This document shows positions 34,150 through 45,850 of a stretch of DNA of 64,000 nucleotides, piece by piece. This DNA is from Druceiella hillmani (Eukaryota; Arthropoda; Insecta; Lepidoptera; Hepialidae): NCBI GenBank assembly GCA_039881145.1, contig JAYKKI010000005.1:24175501-24239500 (forward strand). Direction: 5' to 3'. Each line of letters opens with the position of its first letter. Positions within the stretch are counted from its first letter, which is position 1. The notes below the pieces were generated by a model that saw only the letters and a program-made list of their open reading frames with translations, was not told where the DNA came from and did no database searches. The position numbers were made by a program, and so were the translations under genes.

Positions 34150-35290
34150 AAGCTAGACTGGGTTCTTAGTGACGAAACTGTTCGATCGATTTTAATAAAT
34201 GAGCTTGCTGAGTGTGATAATATCAAGAGTTCGTCTATAGGATGGCAAAAATATGTAATAATGCCTGTAATTATTATAAGACAGGTGAAGAGAAAAGATA
34301 AATAATCATTTAATTAATAATAAATAACATGTTGAGGATTTCTGTGTGCGTATTTATGATTTCAAACCAAAAAATTAGGCTTCTAAACTAATAATAATAA
34401 ACTATAAACATTCACCAATAAATACTTACACCTTGGACGACGGATCGCACTCGAGTCCACAAAGGACAACTCTTGTTGCGAATGGACGTCTCTACGCGCA
34501 CCCACAATTCTTTTCAGAATTGTCGGTGCAAATGTTAATTCTAGACAATATTATAACGATTTGGCTTTACGTAAAATAGAATTTTCGTTTTGCTTTAGTG
34601 ATTTTGGATAGTTAATTTCATAAAACTGCCATAGTTTTACTCTTTGGATCAATCAATTTTCTTTGGTTTTTTATTAACATTATTCTCATTCTCAAGTCTA
34701 TTGTAACTTCTTGTTCTTTTAATTTTTAGTACAATTTCTTCACGCAATTGTACTTTTACATTTTTTATTACTTTTTGCTAGTAAAGTGTTTCCTGTTTCT
34801 TCCCCCACCCTCCCGCTGAACTCGGGTAAGTATTAAATTTTGATCATAAATTTTATTCCGATTAAAGGTAATTTTCAGATGAAAATATTATTATCAAGAA
34901 ACACATCAAAACTTTAAAAAATATGCGAAATAGCGAATTAGCGGACAAAAACGAATGAAGTATAAAATGCGTATTTTATTGTGGAATTGTCAATGTGTGC
35001 ATTATTATATATTATGCCTATTTATTTTTAGTAGACCCATAAAGAATGACACGTTAAGGTCACGGGCATAGTATATAAATTAAATAGTACCAGAAAAGGA
35101 GTAAAACATATCAATAAAATGGTCATGAAACTTTAGTTCTGTATTGTATTTTCATCCCGAGTTTCCATTTTGTACTCGACAATGAGATACATACTCGCCC
35201 ATCGCAACACCGTAATGTAATCATTTTGCTGTACTCAATAATTCATCGATATTGTATTATGATAATCGGAGGTAAATTTTAATAAGTGGC
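34150..35290. other. AT-rich DNA with a GC-richer patch
   Basis: The patch at 34425-34530 (CTTGGACGACGGATCGCACT, CGTCTCTACGCGCACCC, and ACAATTCT-TTTC-AGAATTGT) could be a retroelement end or a small element. The rest is featureless. Confidence 0.4.
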
Positions 35291-35294
35291 GAAC

Positions 35295-35565
35295 ATTAAA
35301 TAATCGCTGTGTATTGTCACAATCATACAGCCCCATTATTAAGTTAACCTACAAATGTTCAATTTGTTTTGCCTAACTATTCGACATCAGCAATTGCCCC
35401 TTATAAACAAACATTGCAATTAGATTTCGTTCAGTCCGCGCAATCGCATTTCGTCACGGCTTAGATGGCATTACACATATTAAATACATTGTAACCAGTC
35501 ATTACGGTAAGTTTTGTTATGGTTTACATATATGAATAGCGAAATTAACCATCGGTTCTTATATT
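35295..35565. promoter_or_regulatory. GC-richer island 10, candidate enhancer
   Basis: CAATCATACAGCCCCATTAT, AGCAATTGCCCCTTATAAAC, CATTGCAATTAGATTTCG and CAGTCCGCGCAATCGCATTT form a mixed-composition block with CAATTA/CATTA homeodomain-like sites and no open frame. Confidence 0.27.
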
Positions 35566-35649
35566 GATCAATTGATAAAGATATGAAATTTAAATTGAAC
35601 AAAATTGAACAAAATGAGGAAATCCTAAGGTTTAATTGCGATAGACTTA

Positions 35650-35651
<2 letters not shown>

Positions 35652-35702
<51 letters not shown>
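35652..35702. repeat. (TA)n microsatellite
   Basis: About 50 bp of TA repeats. Confidence 0.95.
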
Positions 35703-35704
<2 letters not shown>

Positions 35705-36830
35705 GGTATCTAAAAAAGAGTGGCGATGAAAAATAGAGTCGATCAATCAAATATTTAATTGTTATTATGTGGTTTTATTATTACAACTTGATCGGGCAGA
35801 GGGTTTTTTAGTGACTTAGTTTATTATTTTAAAATTGCAGCCTAATAATTGATTAGGGTTTACAAAGATTTCATTAACGAGTTTTACTTCAAAAAATAAA
35901 GAAGAAAATACAATATCGAGAAATATTTACAACGAAAAGACAATTTTGCATTTACATTATAACTAATATCGATATCATATTCCGGCTAATATTTGAAATG
36001 TGAAGTATTTTTGTCTATTTGTTTGTTCGTTATCCAATCATTTTGCAAACAAGCAATTTAAAAAATAAATAGTTCGTGTGACGAAGTAATATCTAAGATA
36101 TTAATAGCGGCTTTGCTTGGATGAAATACTAAATGATATTAGAAGTACACATACAAATTTTGAAGAAACTTGATATAGACCCACCTCTTTATTTTAATTA
36201 AAATTTTAGATGCAGTTTATCTTGAAGAATAATATAATTCCAGTAGGATAATATTTAGTAGTCTTTACTCAATAATAGAAATTTATTACAATATGTTAGT
36301 ACATGCACAACGCGTAGTCAGTCTATTTCTCCTGGATTTCGAGAGTTCAAAACCTGCATGTGAATTCGTTAGCGTTAATAAAAAATTCACGCAGGCAAAA
36401 CCGACATTTTACAACTTTTAATACGATACTGAAACTTGTACAAAAATGTTGTGTTTATATTCACCATGATAAATTTGTATTAGGTTAGGTAAATAAAAAA
36501 ATAACATAAATATAATCGAGTTTACAAGTGACCACTAATTTTCACGAAATACAAACTCATTTGCATATTATTAGCGACCAAAAAAATTATAACATGAAGT
36601 CTAGAAATGTAAAAGAAAACGCTAAACCCAAATTATATTTAACGAATGAATAGTTAGCAAGCTGTAAATATATCACCATATCCATTAAACGATCCTATGA
36701 TTTAATCTGATACAAGGTTAAAATTAAAACAAATTTGACATATCTCTTTTACAATCCACCTGGAATCACTATACAGATTATTTTTGTTTATATTATGTTG
36801 TATGATTAATAATCGTTCGATTCTGTGATT
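35705..36830. other. AT-rich DNA, no feature seen
   Basis: TTTTTGTCTATTTGTTTGTTCG near 36009 hints at a decayed repeat. Nothing else is supported. Confidence 0.5.
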
Positions 36831-36831
36831 G

Positions 36832-36970
36832 CAACCGTTCTCTACTAAAGATCATTCTTCCCGAATCTCAGTCGTCGACCGGCCACCGACCGCAATAATT
36901 TATGCGAGTGCTTTATCAAGTCTATACGGCGATCGCTCTCTAGCTATCGATTGCTGTTATACGATATAGA
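36832..36970. promoter_or_regulatory. GC-richer island 11
   Basis: CAGTCGTCGACCGGCCACCG, CCGCAATAATTTATGCGAG (a TTTATG Caudal/Abd-B-like core) and GGCGATCGCTCTCTAGC lie in 140 bp without an open frame. Enhancer-like by composition and motifs. Confidence 0.27.
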
Positions 36971-37490
36971 CTTTATATTGACTACAATATTTTCCTGTTG
37001 GTTGAGTAAAAAAAATACGTTACTTAGTAATTCGATTTGGCTGCATTTAAACATTAAATTCGCGCCAAAAAATGTAATTAAAAATTTGGCTTCCGCTTTT
37101 GGATTGGACGCTGTAGAAAGGAAACGTTAAATTAAATAAGAATTGCCTTGAAATTGCAAAAAATAAAAAAAGAGATACCTATATAAAAGGTATTTATGAA
37201 ATAGAAGATATATTATTATTATAATAGAGTAGATAAATGAACATTATAACTACAAGTGAGATATATCGGTAACACCACGACTTAGCCATTTGATGTGTAC
37301 ACTTATTACTTATAAGTAAAAAGAATTAACTATCTTATTTTTATGAACTTATCGATAAAGGTTTCATTAAACTTGATTAAAATTTAATTTAACCTTAAAC
37401 GTTGACATTTAAGTCAGCTTTCTAATAAAATAAAAAAAATTATTTTATTGTGGAATTTGTATGGTATTATCTGTGTTCGTTTTATTCAAA

Positions 37491-37525
37491 ACCAGCTGTG
37501 CGTACGCGACTTCGTCTGCGTGGAC
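37491..37525 (-). mobile_element. Helitron-like 3' terminus, reverse orientation
   Basis: CCAGCTGTGCGTACGCGACT followed by TCGTCTGCGTGG is the reverse complement of a lepidopteran Helitron-like end (CCACGCGGACGAAG, then TCGCGGGCAACAGCTAG). The diagnostic CTAG is CTGG here. Confidence 0.6.
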
Positions 37526-37566
37526 TTCGGTATAAGAGGTTTTTCGTTTTATATTTTTTTTCTCCT

Positions 37567-37598
37567 AGATTTCTACGTTTACACGCTTATAGAAATCT
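37567..37598. repeat. Perfect 9-bp hairpin
   Basis: AGATTTCTA (37567-37575) pairs with TAGAAATCT (37590-37598) across a 14-base loop, inside the Helitron-like composite. Confidence 0.65.
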
Positions 37599-37599
37599 G

Positions 37600-37962
37600 G
37601 GTGGTAATTTATTCTTCAATCACGCAAAATCGACTGTACGGATTTTGATGAAATTTGGCATGGTAATAGTTTATATCCTCGAGCAATATATATGATATTT
37701 TTATCTAAATATTAGTTATGAAAAAACAGTCTTACTTGGTAAATAACACAATATTGGTACTGCCAACGCCAACTATTAGAATTTTAGTAAACTTTAGAAT
37801 CATAGTTATATTACAATATGATACTACCAAAGCCATCTATTAGTATTTTTGGTAAACTTTGTGTTCATAGAGATGTGAAAGAAAAAAAAACAATTTAAAA
37901 ATTCCAAATAACTTTTCTTATACCAAATTCCACGCGACCGAAGTCACGTTAGCACAGCTAGT
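37600..37962 (+). mobile_element. Non-autonomous Helitron-like element, decayed
   Basis: TCAATCACGCAAAATCGAC, then GATTTTGATGAAATTTGGCA (37641-37660) and, at the end, CAAATTCCACGCGACCGAAG and GTTAGCACAGCTAG|T (CTAG at 37958-37961) give the internal and terminal landmarks of the lepidopteran Lep1-type Helitron-like group in the correct order. An internal near-duplication of about 65 bp (37749 and 37814; CAATATTGGTACTGCCAACG against CAATATGATACTACCAAAGC) lies between. It has no coding capacity. Confidence 0.65.
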
Positions 37963-37964
37963 GT

Positions 37965-38995
37965 CAAATAAATTTCCAAATATCTTAAGAAGGAATATAT
38001 TGGAAAAGGGAAAAGTCGTAAAAGAAAGTTTTATAAGAAGACTGCTTTGATTTTTATACCTCCTCGATATAAAATTTTGTACAGATTAAAAATGTACGAA
38101 CAGAGTCTTTCTTTCCCATTAGTAGTTACTTTTCCTTAGTCGACAATAGAATTATCTTGAAAATAAAAAGTATATTGTGAGTAACGCTTTCCGCAAGCGA
38201 TGTGAAGCAATTTCCAGAAGAAAAACATCATCAAACCGTGTTGCTTTCTTTATTTTATTCAGCGTCTTTTTGTTACGAGGACGGCTGTCGCCAGATATAT
38301 TAAAAAACTTTTTAGCAGCATGCGAGCAAGGAGTCCGCTTCACATATTCACCTTGCCTTAGTTTGTATGCAAAAATAACGTGTGAAATTTAAAAATAACA
38401 TTTTCTATTAACAGGATATTCAAACACTTCTCCGTCGCAGGATAACTTTTAAAGTAAATTTTATTGTAAGTTATACTTCTTCCCTTAGAAAAAAGCCGTC
38501 AAGAAAAGTTTTTTAAATCTAGCTTTATCTCATTTTGTATTTCATTTTAGTAGGGCAGTTAGGGAGAAAAGAATATCAAATCGTATTTAGAGGTCGATAC
38601 AAAATACGACCATATACTGATCGCAATTAACTAATCGCTAAACGATTTCTAGTCACGGTGGTGCTAGTGTTGAAATATGGTATTTATATGTGACCGTGTG
38701 CAAGTATAAACGAATATTAAAGGTATATAATTTATTCGTAGATATATTGTTTTATGATTAAGAATAAATTTATCAAAGAACTCAATGTTTAAATTTAATT
38801 TTGTCATTTCAGTGCATTTAATACGTATTAATAGAGACTTATCAATTTTAACAAAGATTATAATTTTGTTTAGGTATTTATTAGCACGAGTTTGAGATTC
38901 GTGTTTTGCGAATTTAGGATTTTTTTGTTATTGCTCAGTGTACCTTTGACAAAGGCAATTGTCTATAAATACCTGTTTCTAACTAAAACATGCAG
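37965..38995. other. AT-rich DNA, no feature seen
   Basis: Overlapping 60-70-codon frames on both strands at 38152-38392 are unrecognised. Confidence 0.5.
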
Positions 38996-38996
38996 T

Positions 38997-39036
38997 GATT
39001 ATAACTTGAAGAGGAAATAATCTTCAAGTTATAATC
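38997..39036. repeat. Perfect 16-bp hairpin
   Basis: GATTATAACTTGAAGA (38997-39012) and TCTTCAAGTTATAATC (39021-39036) are exact reverse complements with an 8-base loop. The stem is shorter than a normal microRNA precursor. Confidence 0.85.
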
Positions 39037-39039
39037 GCA

Positions 39040-40635
39040 CAAGTAGAAAGAAAATATTTTTGCAGACAAGATTTTTTTAAACACTTATTTTTTATTTGAT
39101 TTTGTTGGTACAAGTTGTCAGCAAAAAATATGTAGTATTTATTAAAAAACTACTAAGAGAGCAGTATAAAGCAGTAAGACTGCTTCATTCTACGGCAGTC
39201 GAACTTTGAAATAAGATCATTTAACTTTTTACATTTCTGTTCATCAACATCCATTACATTTATGTTTATAATAAAAAAAGGAATATACGCCAGTCTTAGA
39301 GAGTACTTTTTAAGATTGAAATAGGTTCTGTTATCTATTCGGCATGCTTGCTCAATTTCTGGATAAAAACGTCCAGAACAACGATTGTCAAGCGTCTTGA
39401 AGAAAACTAGAAAGTCTTGGAAATTTGTCCGCCAAGACTGGACGTGCGGCTATAAAAACAAATATTATTCCATCCGTATAGAAATTATACAAGCATACTA
39501 CGGTGACCATTTATAAATAGCAAACGTACTGCTTGTTGTATATAAATATTGGTATTGTGGGCGATGTCCAATTTCGGTGTTTTTTCTGCTCCATTGGCTG
39601 CTTCCAAGATACGGTTGCGGATTTTCTACTTGGTTCACAATCGATCACTTTCTAATAATTATCAGTTAATTGTAATTCTTGCTTTATTGTTTGTTTTCTT
39701 CTTAGCATTGTTTAAATTCATTGCCTGTGAAACATTATGTCTAACAATTTGGATCAAGCCAATTTGCGCTTGACTTTATGTTGAAAAAGTCTATATGAAT
39801 GAATATCTGTCGATAAGAAACGGCGAAAAATGACGCGATTTCGTTCAAAAAGTAAAATTAAAGCAGTGTTGATATTTTTAGTTTTAAAACAAATAAACTA
39901 CGAAGAACTAAACAAAAATAATAAAGAAATTCTCATTAAGATAATATAGAGTAGAATATTACTAGACAGAGTTTTGTCAAGCGGAGCTTGACGAAGGATA
40001 ATTTGGCATTTAACAAAGATTATGTAAGAAGAATAACGATTCTTTTAATCTATTAATAAATATGGATTCAGCATATAAATTTACGAATATAATACTCTGT
40101 TTAAGAATATAATAATATCTATAATTGCTACATGACCGTAGAAAAATAAAATATATAATTTACGTTTGATTAAAACTGAAACTTTTATTAGAATTCGCAG
40201 TCTGAGAAATGAGTATAGCCACATATTGAAAATTAGTCCCTATTACTTTTTATTTTTCGATTAAAAAAATAAACGGTAGAAGGAGCGCACCAATAGTTAT
40301 ATTCTTTTCTCATGGTTGTGTTGAGCACCTACAGATGTGTAAAAGAGGAAGGAATTCTAAGTAAACAATGTACGAAATCGAAATTAAGACGAACATTAAG
40401 ACGCAGATTTTGAACTTAACGAGCAGTCATTATAAGCGAGTCTGTTGGCACTCTGCCATCGTAATCCATGCACGCGTAAATAAAATGTCTGATGGATTTA
40501 TACTTATCACTAGTCATCGCATCCGCTTTGGTTCGTACACCGATAATTCTGGGAATATAACTTACGTTAAATTTTGCATTTTTCACAAACTTAGTATGCA
40601 GTGCCATGCCGTGTTAAATTTAAGACAATGGCTGG
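39040..40635. other. AT-rich DNA, no feature seen
   Basis: Two frames (39549-39773 and 40368-40691) are open but unrecognised; the latter runs into the microsatellite. ACTTTGAAGAAAACTAGAAAG-type purine runs are common around 39390. Confidence 0.45.
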
Positions 40636-40637
40636 TT

Positions 40638-40702
40638 ATATACACACACACACTCACACACACGTACACATATATATATATATGTATATAAATGTATATG
40701 CA

Positions 40703-40733
<31 letters not shown>

Positions 40734-40748
40734 GTGTAGGTGTATGTG

Positions 40749-40822
<74 letters not shown>
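40638..40822. repeat. Compound microsatellite (CA)n-(TATGTG)n-(TA)n
   Basis: CACACACACTCACACACACG is followed by about nine GTATGT hexamers (40700-40755) and then a long TA tract. It yields several spurious frames of repeated His/Val/Cys/Ile/Tyr. Confidence 0.97.
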
Positions 40823-40914
40823 ATTGTATTAATAGTTTTCTTGACTGATAAATCATCTACCAATCTTATATATATTTTAACATTGAAAGACGTACCTGAA
40901 AGGTAACAAAAAAC

Positions 40915-40943
40915 GAACGACAATCATTGAATGATTGTCGTTC
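40915..40943. repeat. Near-continuous 29-bp palindrome
   Basis: GAACGACAATCATT (40915-40928), one base, then AATGATTGTCGTTC (40930-40943) are exact reverse complements. A one-base centre makes this a cruciform or dimeric-binding-site candidate rather than an RNA hairpin. Confidence 0.85.
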
Positions 40944-40949
40944 CAGCTT

Positions 40950-41515
40950 CGCCTACCTTATTCAGCCTGTTTTGATTGATTCTTTACTCCTAAAGTAAGC
41001 TATATGAAAAATGCCTCTTTTTAAAAGATTACGCGAAAAATATCACATTCCGATTCTTGGATAGTAATGAAGCAAGGAATCATAAAATCATATCTGTTCG
41101 TTTATAATAAATAGCCTTACAGCATTTAGAATTTTAGACCAGTATGAATGAAATTTGCAAGTAGATAAGGATCTCAATTTATATGTAGAATTATAATAAA
41201 AAATAAAACCTATCGAGTACGAATAGAACTCGCACTACATTGAGACAATCATAAATCTTTTCTTGTTTTGATTGACCTATATAAAAATATTAATGTTTCA
41301 CAAAGTAAGTATATGAAAGTAAGTATTATTTTATTTAAAAAATTATTACATCTCTGCAGTTTTCTTGTAAACTTCTAGTCAGGTTTTACCAACCTTGTTT
41401 TTTTCACGATTTTTGGTTCAATAGTTTCGGAAGTAAGGGGGAAAGGATTTTCTATTTTTGTACATTTTTTTAATTATAAACAAATAAAAACATTTTTGTA
41501 TTCTTCACAACGAGC
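40950..41515. other. AT-rich DNA, no feature seen
   Basis: GTAAGTATATGAAAGTAAGTATT near 41305 is a small duplication. Nothing else is supported. Confidence 0.5.
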
Positions 41516-41519
41516 CCTT

Positions 41520-42010
41520 CCAAATCATATCCCATAATAAACATAAAATTGAAAAAAATGTGTACCTCATTTATCCTCTCTTTAATTTTTAAGTATTTGC
41601 AAAGTATATAGGTTAATAAGATGAATTACTGTGCCAAATTTCAAAATTATACCACGTATATTTTATCATAAAATCCGGTGTGGCAGACGGACAGACATAC
41701 ACGTGAGTGATTTTATAAACGTTCCGTTTTTTCTTTTTTGTGGTAAAGAATCGTAAAAACATTTAAACTACCTCGCCACATGTAAAAATTGAGGACAGTC
41801 CATTGGACAGGTTTTTCAAATTGAAGTTTTATTAAGGTTAAGCCGGCGAAAGATATATGTAGAGTAGGTGATATATTTACGTTCTGAAAAATTAAAATTC
41901 TGTTATTAGTTTAATAGAAATACTATGTGCCTTTTAATGTTTATAAACGTTGAATGCGTACGGAATTCTTATTGTGCGAGTTGTACACGCGCTTCACAGG
42001 TTTTTTTTCT
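41520..42010 (+). repeat. Copy of lepidopteran repeat family R, nearly end to end
   Basis: TGGCAGACGGACAGACATAC, GTGAGTGATTTTATAAACG and TTCCGTTTTTTC (41682-41735) are followed 150-260 bp later by TTAGTTTAATAGAAATACTA, GTACGGAATTCTTATTGTGC, then GAGTTGTACACGC and GCTTCACAGGTTTTT. The last part matches the known distal end (ACGGAACCCT, TGCGCGAGTC, GACTCGCACTTGG, CCGGTTTTT). The copy at 57225-57770 shares the distal part. Confidence 0.6.
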
Positions 42011-42014
42011 ATTT

Positions 42015-43540
42015 CAGACTATAGGAATCACTATTAAACCTAATAGAAAAAACAGAAACAAACCTGTAACGTGTATATTCTATTTTTCCCTGTATATTGT
42101 TCCAGTTCAATTAAATTAGTGTTTGGTTTCACTAGTGAAGTCTAATATCAGAAATCGATATTGATACTTGGGTACATTAGCGCCAGTATCTTGAAAATAT
42201 ATCAGTTAGATCCAAGATTTATTCCCCACAATATTTTTCTTTTTGGTATCATGAAAATCTCATTAAAATATTAATGTTAAGGCACTTTCTTTCGAGCTAG
42301 TTCGAAATATTAATCCGAACTTCAATTGTATATCCGTATACTTATCGATAAAATAAATGCACGTCCTTTAAAAAAAACACAACTTGTTAATATTTTACAC
42401 TGACGTAATTATTAGGCCCAATTTTAATGCAATATATTAAAGGAAACAATCGAGGTATGGAGAAAAATTTGAATGTAAAAAATTATTAAGGTAATTCGAA
42501 GTAATTATTTAAGGCTAAGTAAGGGGCAAAGTTTTGGAAAAAAACACTCGATAAAACAAAAAGACATATTTGATTAAGGGGGGGGGGGGTACTTTATTAA
42601 GAACTTCGGTAATATGGTGTATTATCAAATGATGTGGTACGTTGTACGTATCCATGGACCTAATAACCACTGTGTATCACACACAATAGGCGATTCAATT
42701 CTCATTCCGATGAACAAAAATGTTTCAAAATGGCAGATAAAAATTAAAATCTTTGCTCTTGTGAAAATAAATTTTATACTGGTAACCTTATTTGGTATCA
42801 GTCGATCACCATTCGCAGCAACATAGCTTATTTGTAACCTCGCACTTGCATTAATTACTTCAACCCATAATTCTTACAGATAAACGCTATATGATACCTA
42901 TATCATATGATCACATGTTAGTTCAGAATAGCTTTCCTTTGAAAGTCTGGCAAATCGATAAACAGACAATATACATATTGATGGATAGATTTGTAAATTC
43001 AATTTAAATATTGAAGATATTCATGACTAGTCTATCTCCTAATTAATATAACAAGGTAAACGGTTATAAGTAAAATTGCAAACGAAAAAATTAGTGGACT
43101 CTTCGATCTCGTACAAGGTCACATTCTTTAAGTTCTATAATTTTTCAGATTCTTTCAATTCATAATAAAATAAAAAGGAAATAAAAATTATGCTGCAAGT
43201 TATATTAAAATGGTAAATTAAACAATGTCAGTTACTTAAATAACATTAAAAAAAGGAGAATAACTTAAAATTTATCTATTAAATATCTATTTTAGCTGAA
43301 TAAGGAGGAATGAGCGAACACCCTTTTTTCTATTTCAATTAATATACTTTTGATTTCACTTATTATTCCACAAACAGTTTTTTATCTCTCTACCCACCTT
43401 CTTTTAAATATATCTGTTCCACCCGTGTTTTTCTTTGTCTCCAATTTTTCCTACTAATTCTTCTATACATACCCGTTTTGATAATTGCTAAGCAGGGAAT
43501 GGATGTTCCATTCTCTTCCTTGTTTTTAGTCCTGCATGTA
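42015..43540. other. AT-rich DNA with a G12 run
   Basis: Twelve consecutive G at 42578-42589 stand out in AT-rich sequence. Short frames at 41925-42119 and 42614-42826 are unrecognised. AATGGATGTTCCATT near 43499 is a small palindrome. Confidence 0.5.
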
Positions 43541-43544
43541 GATA

Positions 43545-44764
43545 TACATTGAACTATAGCGCTCAATCATTACAAAAATTAATACGTTAAACACTACATT
43601 TCGCTGCTGTAAATTTCTAAATTAAATTTTAATAGCATTTTGTTTTCAGATAACAAAGAGTGAAGCTAAATTCAAATTAGCTATTTCCAAAAACGTTTCT
43701 TCAAGCCAGATTATATTAATAGCTAGTAAGTAACAGGTTATTGTCATCTCTTTGATTGATATTTCGGTGAACTAAAACTACAGATACCTAATGCTGCTCG
43801 TATAGATAAGTATGTAATTTATATCGTATCAAAAAGTAAGTACAAACATTCCCAATGTATCTTATAAAGTTTATTAAACGAAACACCTGTTTGGATTGAT
43901 GGCATCATTAAAGTGCTTTAACATGATTAAAAATGACATTCTAGATTTTGTTAAATAACTCATATCTCAAAAATATTTTGTAGTTATTTTTTATTCCTTA
44001 TATTCCGACCCATCTTCTGTGATATTGTTTTTATTTACAGTTTTTTCCTTGAACTTTTCAATTCTATAGACAATGCATGGAAGACATTTTCAGTAAATGA
44101 CGTTACTCCGCTATTGTTTTCAACGATGTTAAAATATCCAGTACGTGGATGAGAGTTTCATAGCCTGCTCTCTTCATAATATTGCGCTTACCTTTTATAA
44201 TTTAGGATATTTTAAAACTTTAAGTATAAATTGTTAGTTTTCTAAGCTTATGCTTGATATTGACAAAATATGGTTCCTTTAAAATGTTTTTTATTGATCG
44301 TCTTCAAAGTGTCACTAATATATTTATTCACAAAATCTTTTATTTAACCCATGGTTTTCTTGAAACTTGGTTAAGATTGCTATTGTATCTATAAGTTTGT
44401 GATATTTCAATGACAAACATTTAACTTTATAGTGTAGAAATGCTTAAACAGAAATCAAATCTCATTTAATTAGTATACAAAGAGTGGACTCGAAGTACTA
44501 GTGATAGTTATACTAAAAGTAAAATGGTGCCTTTTGTCTAAACAATTTTACCTTAAACGATAGGAAATTATTCGAATAAGCTAAACATTCCTTTACTAAT
44601 TTCCATTTACTAAACTCAGGCCATCGAAATGATCGACACGCATCGGCTATAGAACAAAGTAAGTTTTGCTCAAATCACCTTAATTATTTTTCCTCGAAAA
44701 CTCCGACGCATATTTTTTGAAGCTCTTATTTGATACGGGTATTTCAAAGTATTACATTTATTTC
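43545..44764. other. AT-rich DNA, no feature seen
   Basis: No open frames or repeats supported. Confidence 0.55.
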
Positions 44765-44765
<1 letters not shown>

Positions 44766-44809
<44 letters not shown>

Positions 44810-44816
44810 TATATAA
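44766..44816. repeat. (TA)n microsatellite
   Basis: A TA run with one CA interruption near 44803. Confidence 0.93.
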
Positions 44817-44819
44817 AAT

Positions 44820-45405
44820 TCCAAAAAAAATATACTTAAACTTTTATTTCAAGAGTTAGCGTTAACGATTGCCTTAATTTATAAAATAAAATGTTACAAT
44901 TCTAGAAAAGCAGAAACGATTATTTCTATTATTTAATTACAAATAGTTTCTTAAGATACGATTCATTATACAATACTTTAAATTACTTAGAGGTCGTTTT
45001 GAAATAAATCGATAGGTATTCTACATATTAAAAACCAGTTCACAAAAATACAAGTTACATTTTTAAATTTACATCCCATACTTTTTTATATAGAAAACTA
45101 AAAAAAACAATGGTTTTTTCTTGAATGATATACAAGTTATTTAGCTTTTATTAAATTTCAAGAAAATGTATTGAACAGCGGTTACACAATACGCAAGCAT
45201 TAATAGAAAGAAAAATCCTATTCGTCTTACGAAAGTTATAAGTATATAGTTATTATAAAATATGTACATAATTTTAAAGTTAGTGGAAACAAAAAAATAC
45301 AATTTTTCTGAACAAGGATAAAAATAAATGAAATATGTATTTTCAAATAAGTAATATCCAAACCAAGAAACAGTATATAATTAAAACGTTCACCTTTTAA
45401 TCCCG
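44820..45405. other. AT-rich DNA upstream of the CpG island
   Basis: Very AT-rich. TATATAA at about 45374-45380 is the nearest TATA-like string to the island but is too far (about 46 bp) from the CAGTCC start-like motif at 45419 for a standard TATA promoter. Confidence 0.45.
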
Positions 45406-45408
45406 TAA

Positions 45409-45850
45409 AACTATATTGCAGTCCAATCGGCTACAACGTCCAACACTACCGAATCTTACACAAAACAAAAACACGCAATTACTTATTCCGAATACTTTAC
45501 AACAAAGCTGGAACGGATAGTTTATCCACGAAAAGATCGCGACCGCGAACGTAGAGTCGAGCAAACGAAACAACGTGCAGCCAACGCGATGTCCGGGCTG
45601 CCACTGGCGGCGCCGGCAGACGGCGTCGCCGCCCCCCCTTTCCCCTCCTCCTTATTCGCCGCCCGCAAGTTTTCTTTTTCAGTGGCGTCTGAAGTGGAAT
45701 GTTTGTATGTCAGTTGCGATATTAAGTAACTCAGCTGTATGTTGTTGTTTGGAATTAATAAATCAACAGCTGTTGTCCTGTTTTGTTTACGCGCTTTGTT
45801 CGCGGCAATGTGGGTTTGACCCGGTGGCCAAGAGTCGAATAAAGTAGAGT
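45409..45850 (+). promoter_or_regulatory. CpG-rich island, candidate promoter / 5' exon region
   Basis: This is the sharpest composition change in the window. AAAGATCGCGACCGCGAACG, GCCGGCAGACGGCGTCGCC and CCCCCCCTTTCCCC run between AT-rich flanks. TTTTCAGTGGCG at 45677 contains the insect initiator TCAGT; the +28 element matches the DPE at four of five bases by my count. Downstream are E-boxes CAGCTG (45730) and the palindrome CAACAGCTGTTG (about 45763). Either a promoter with an untranslated leader or a coding exon fits. Confidence 0.4.
45589..45729 (+). CDS. Possible short ORF or 5' coding exon (46 codons)
   Basis: ATG at 45589 (purine at -3, context ACGCGATGT) opens MSGLPLAAPADGVAAPPF and ends at TAA 45727-45729. 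The same frame is open upstream to 45409, 107 codons stop to stop, and is rich in charged residues just before the ATG (RKDRDRERRVEQTKQR). Codon third positions are mostly G or C up to about 45670, but so is the whole island. Two gene models are possible: a first exon using the donor-like TT|GTATGT at 45703-45710, or an internal exon entered at TATTGCAG|TCC (AG at 45420-45421). I recognise no family. Overlapping frames in other phases here (45575-45847 plus; 45522-45914 minus, non-ATG start) are probably shadows. Low confidence. Confidence 0.22.
   Translation: MSGLPLAAPADGVAAPPFPSSLFAARKFSFSVASEVECLYVSCDIK

Noticed and set aside
34110..34155. TTAGGTTGAGTTGG...TTAGGTTAG as an interstitial telomeric (TTAGG)n tract
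   Set aside because: Only isolated TTAGG pentamers occur, with no pentamer periodicity. The same holds for the 16-bp repeat at 6855-6932.
36300..36380. Possible tRNA-derived SINE with A-box-like CGCGTAGTCAG and B-box-like GAGTTCAAAACC
   Set aside because: Both boxes deviate from consensus, no tRNA fold or poly-A/T tail is visible, and no second copy was found.
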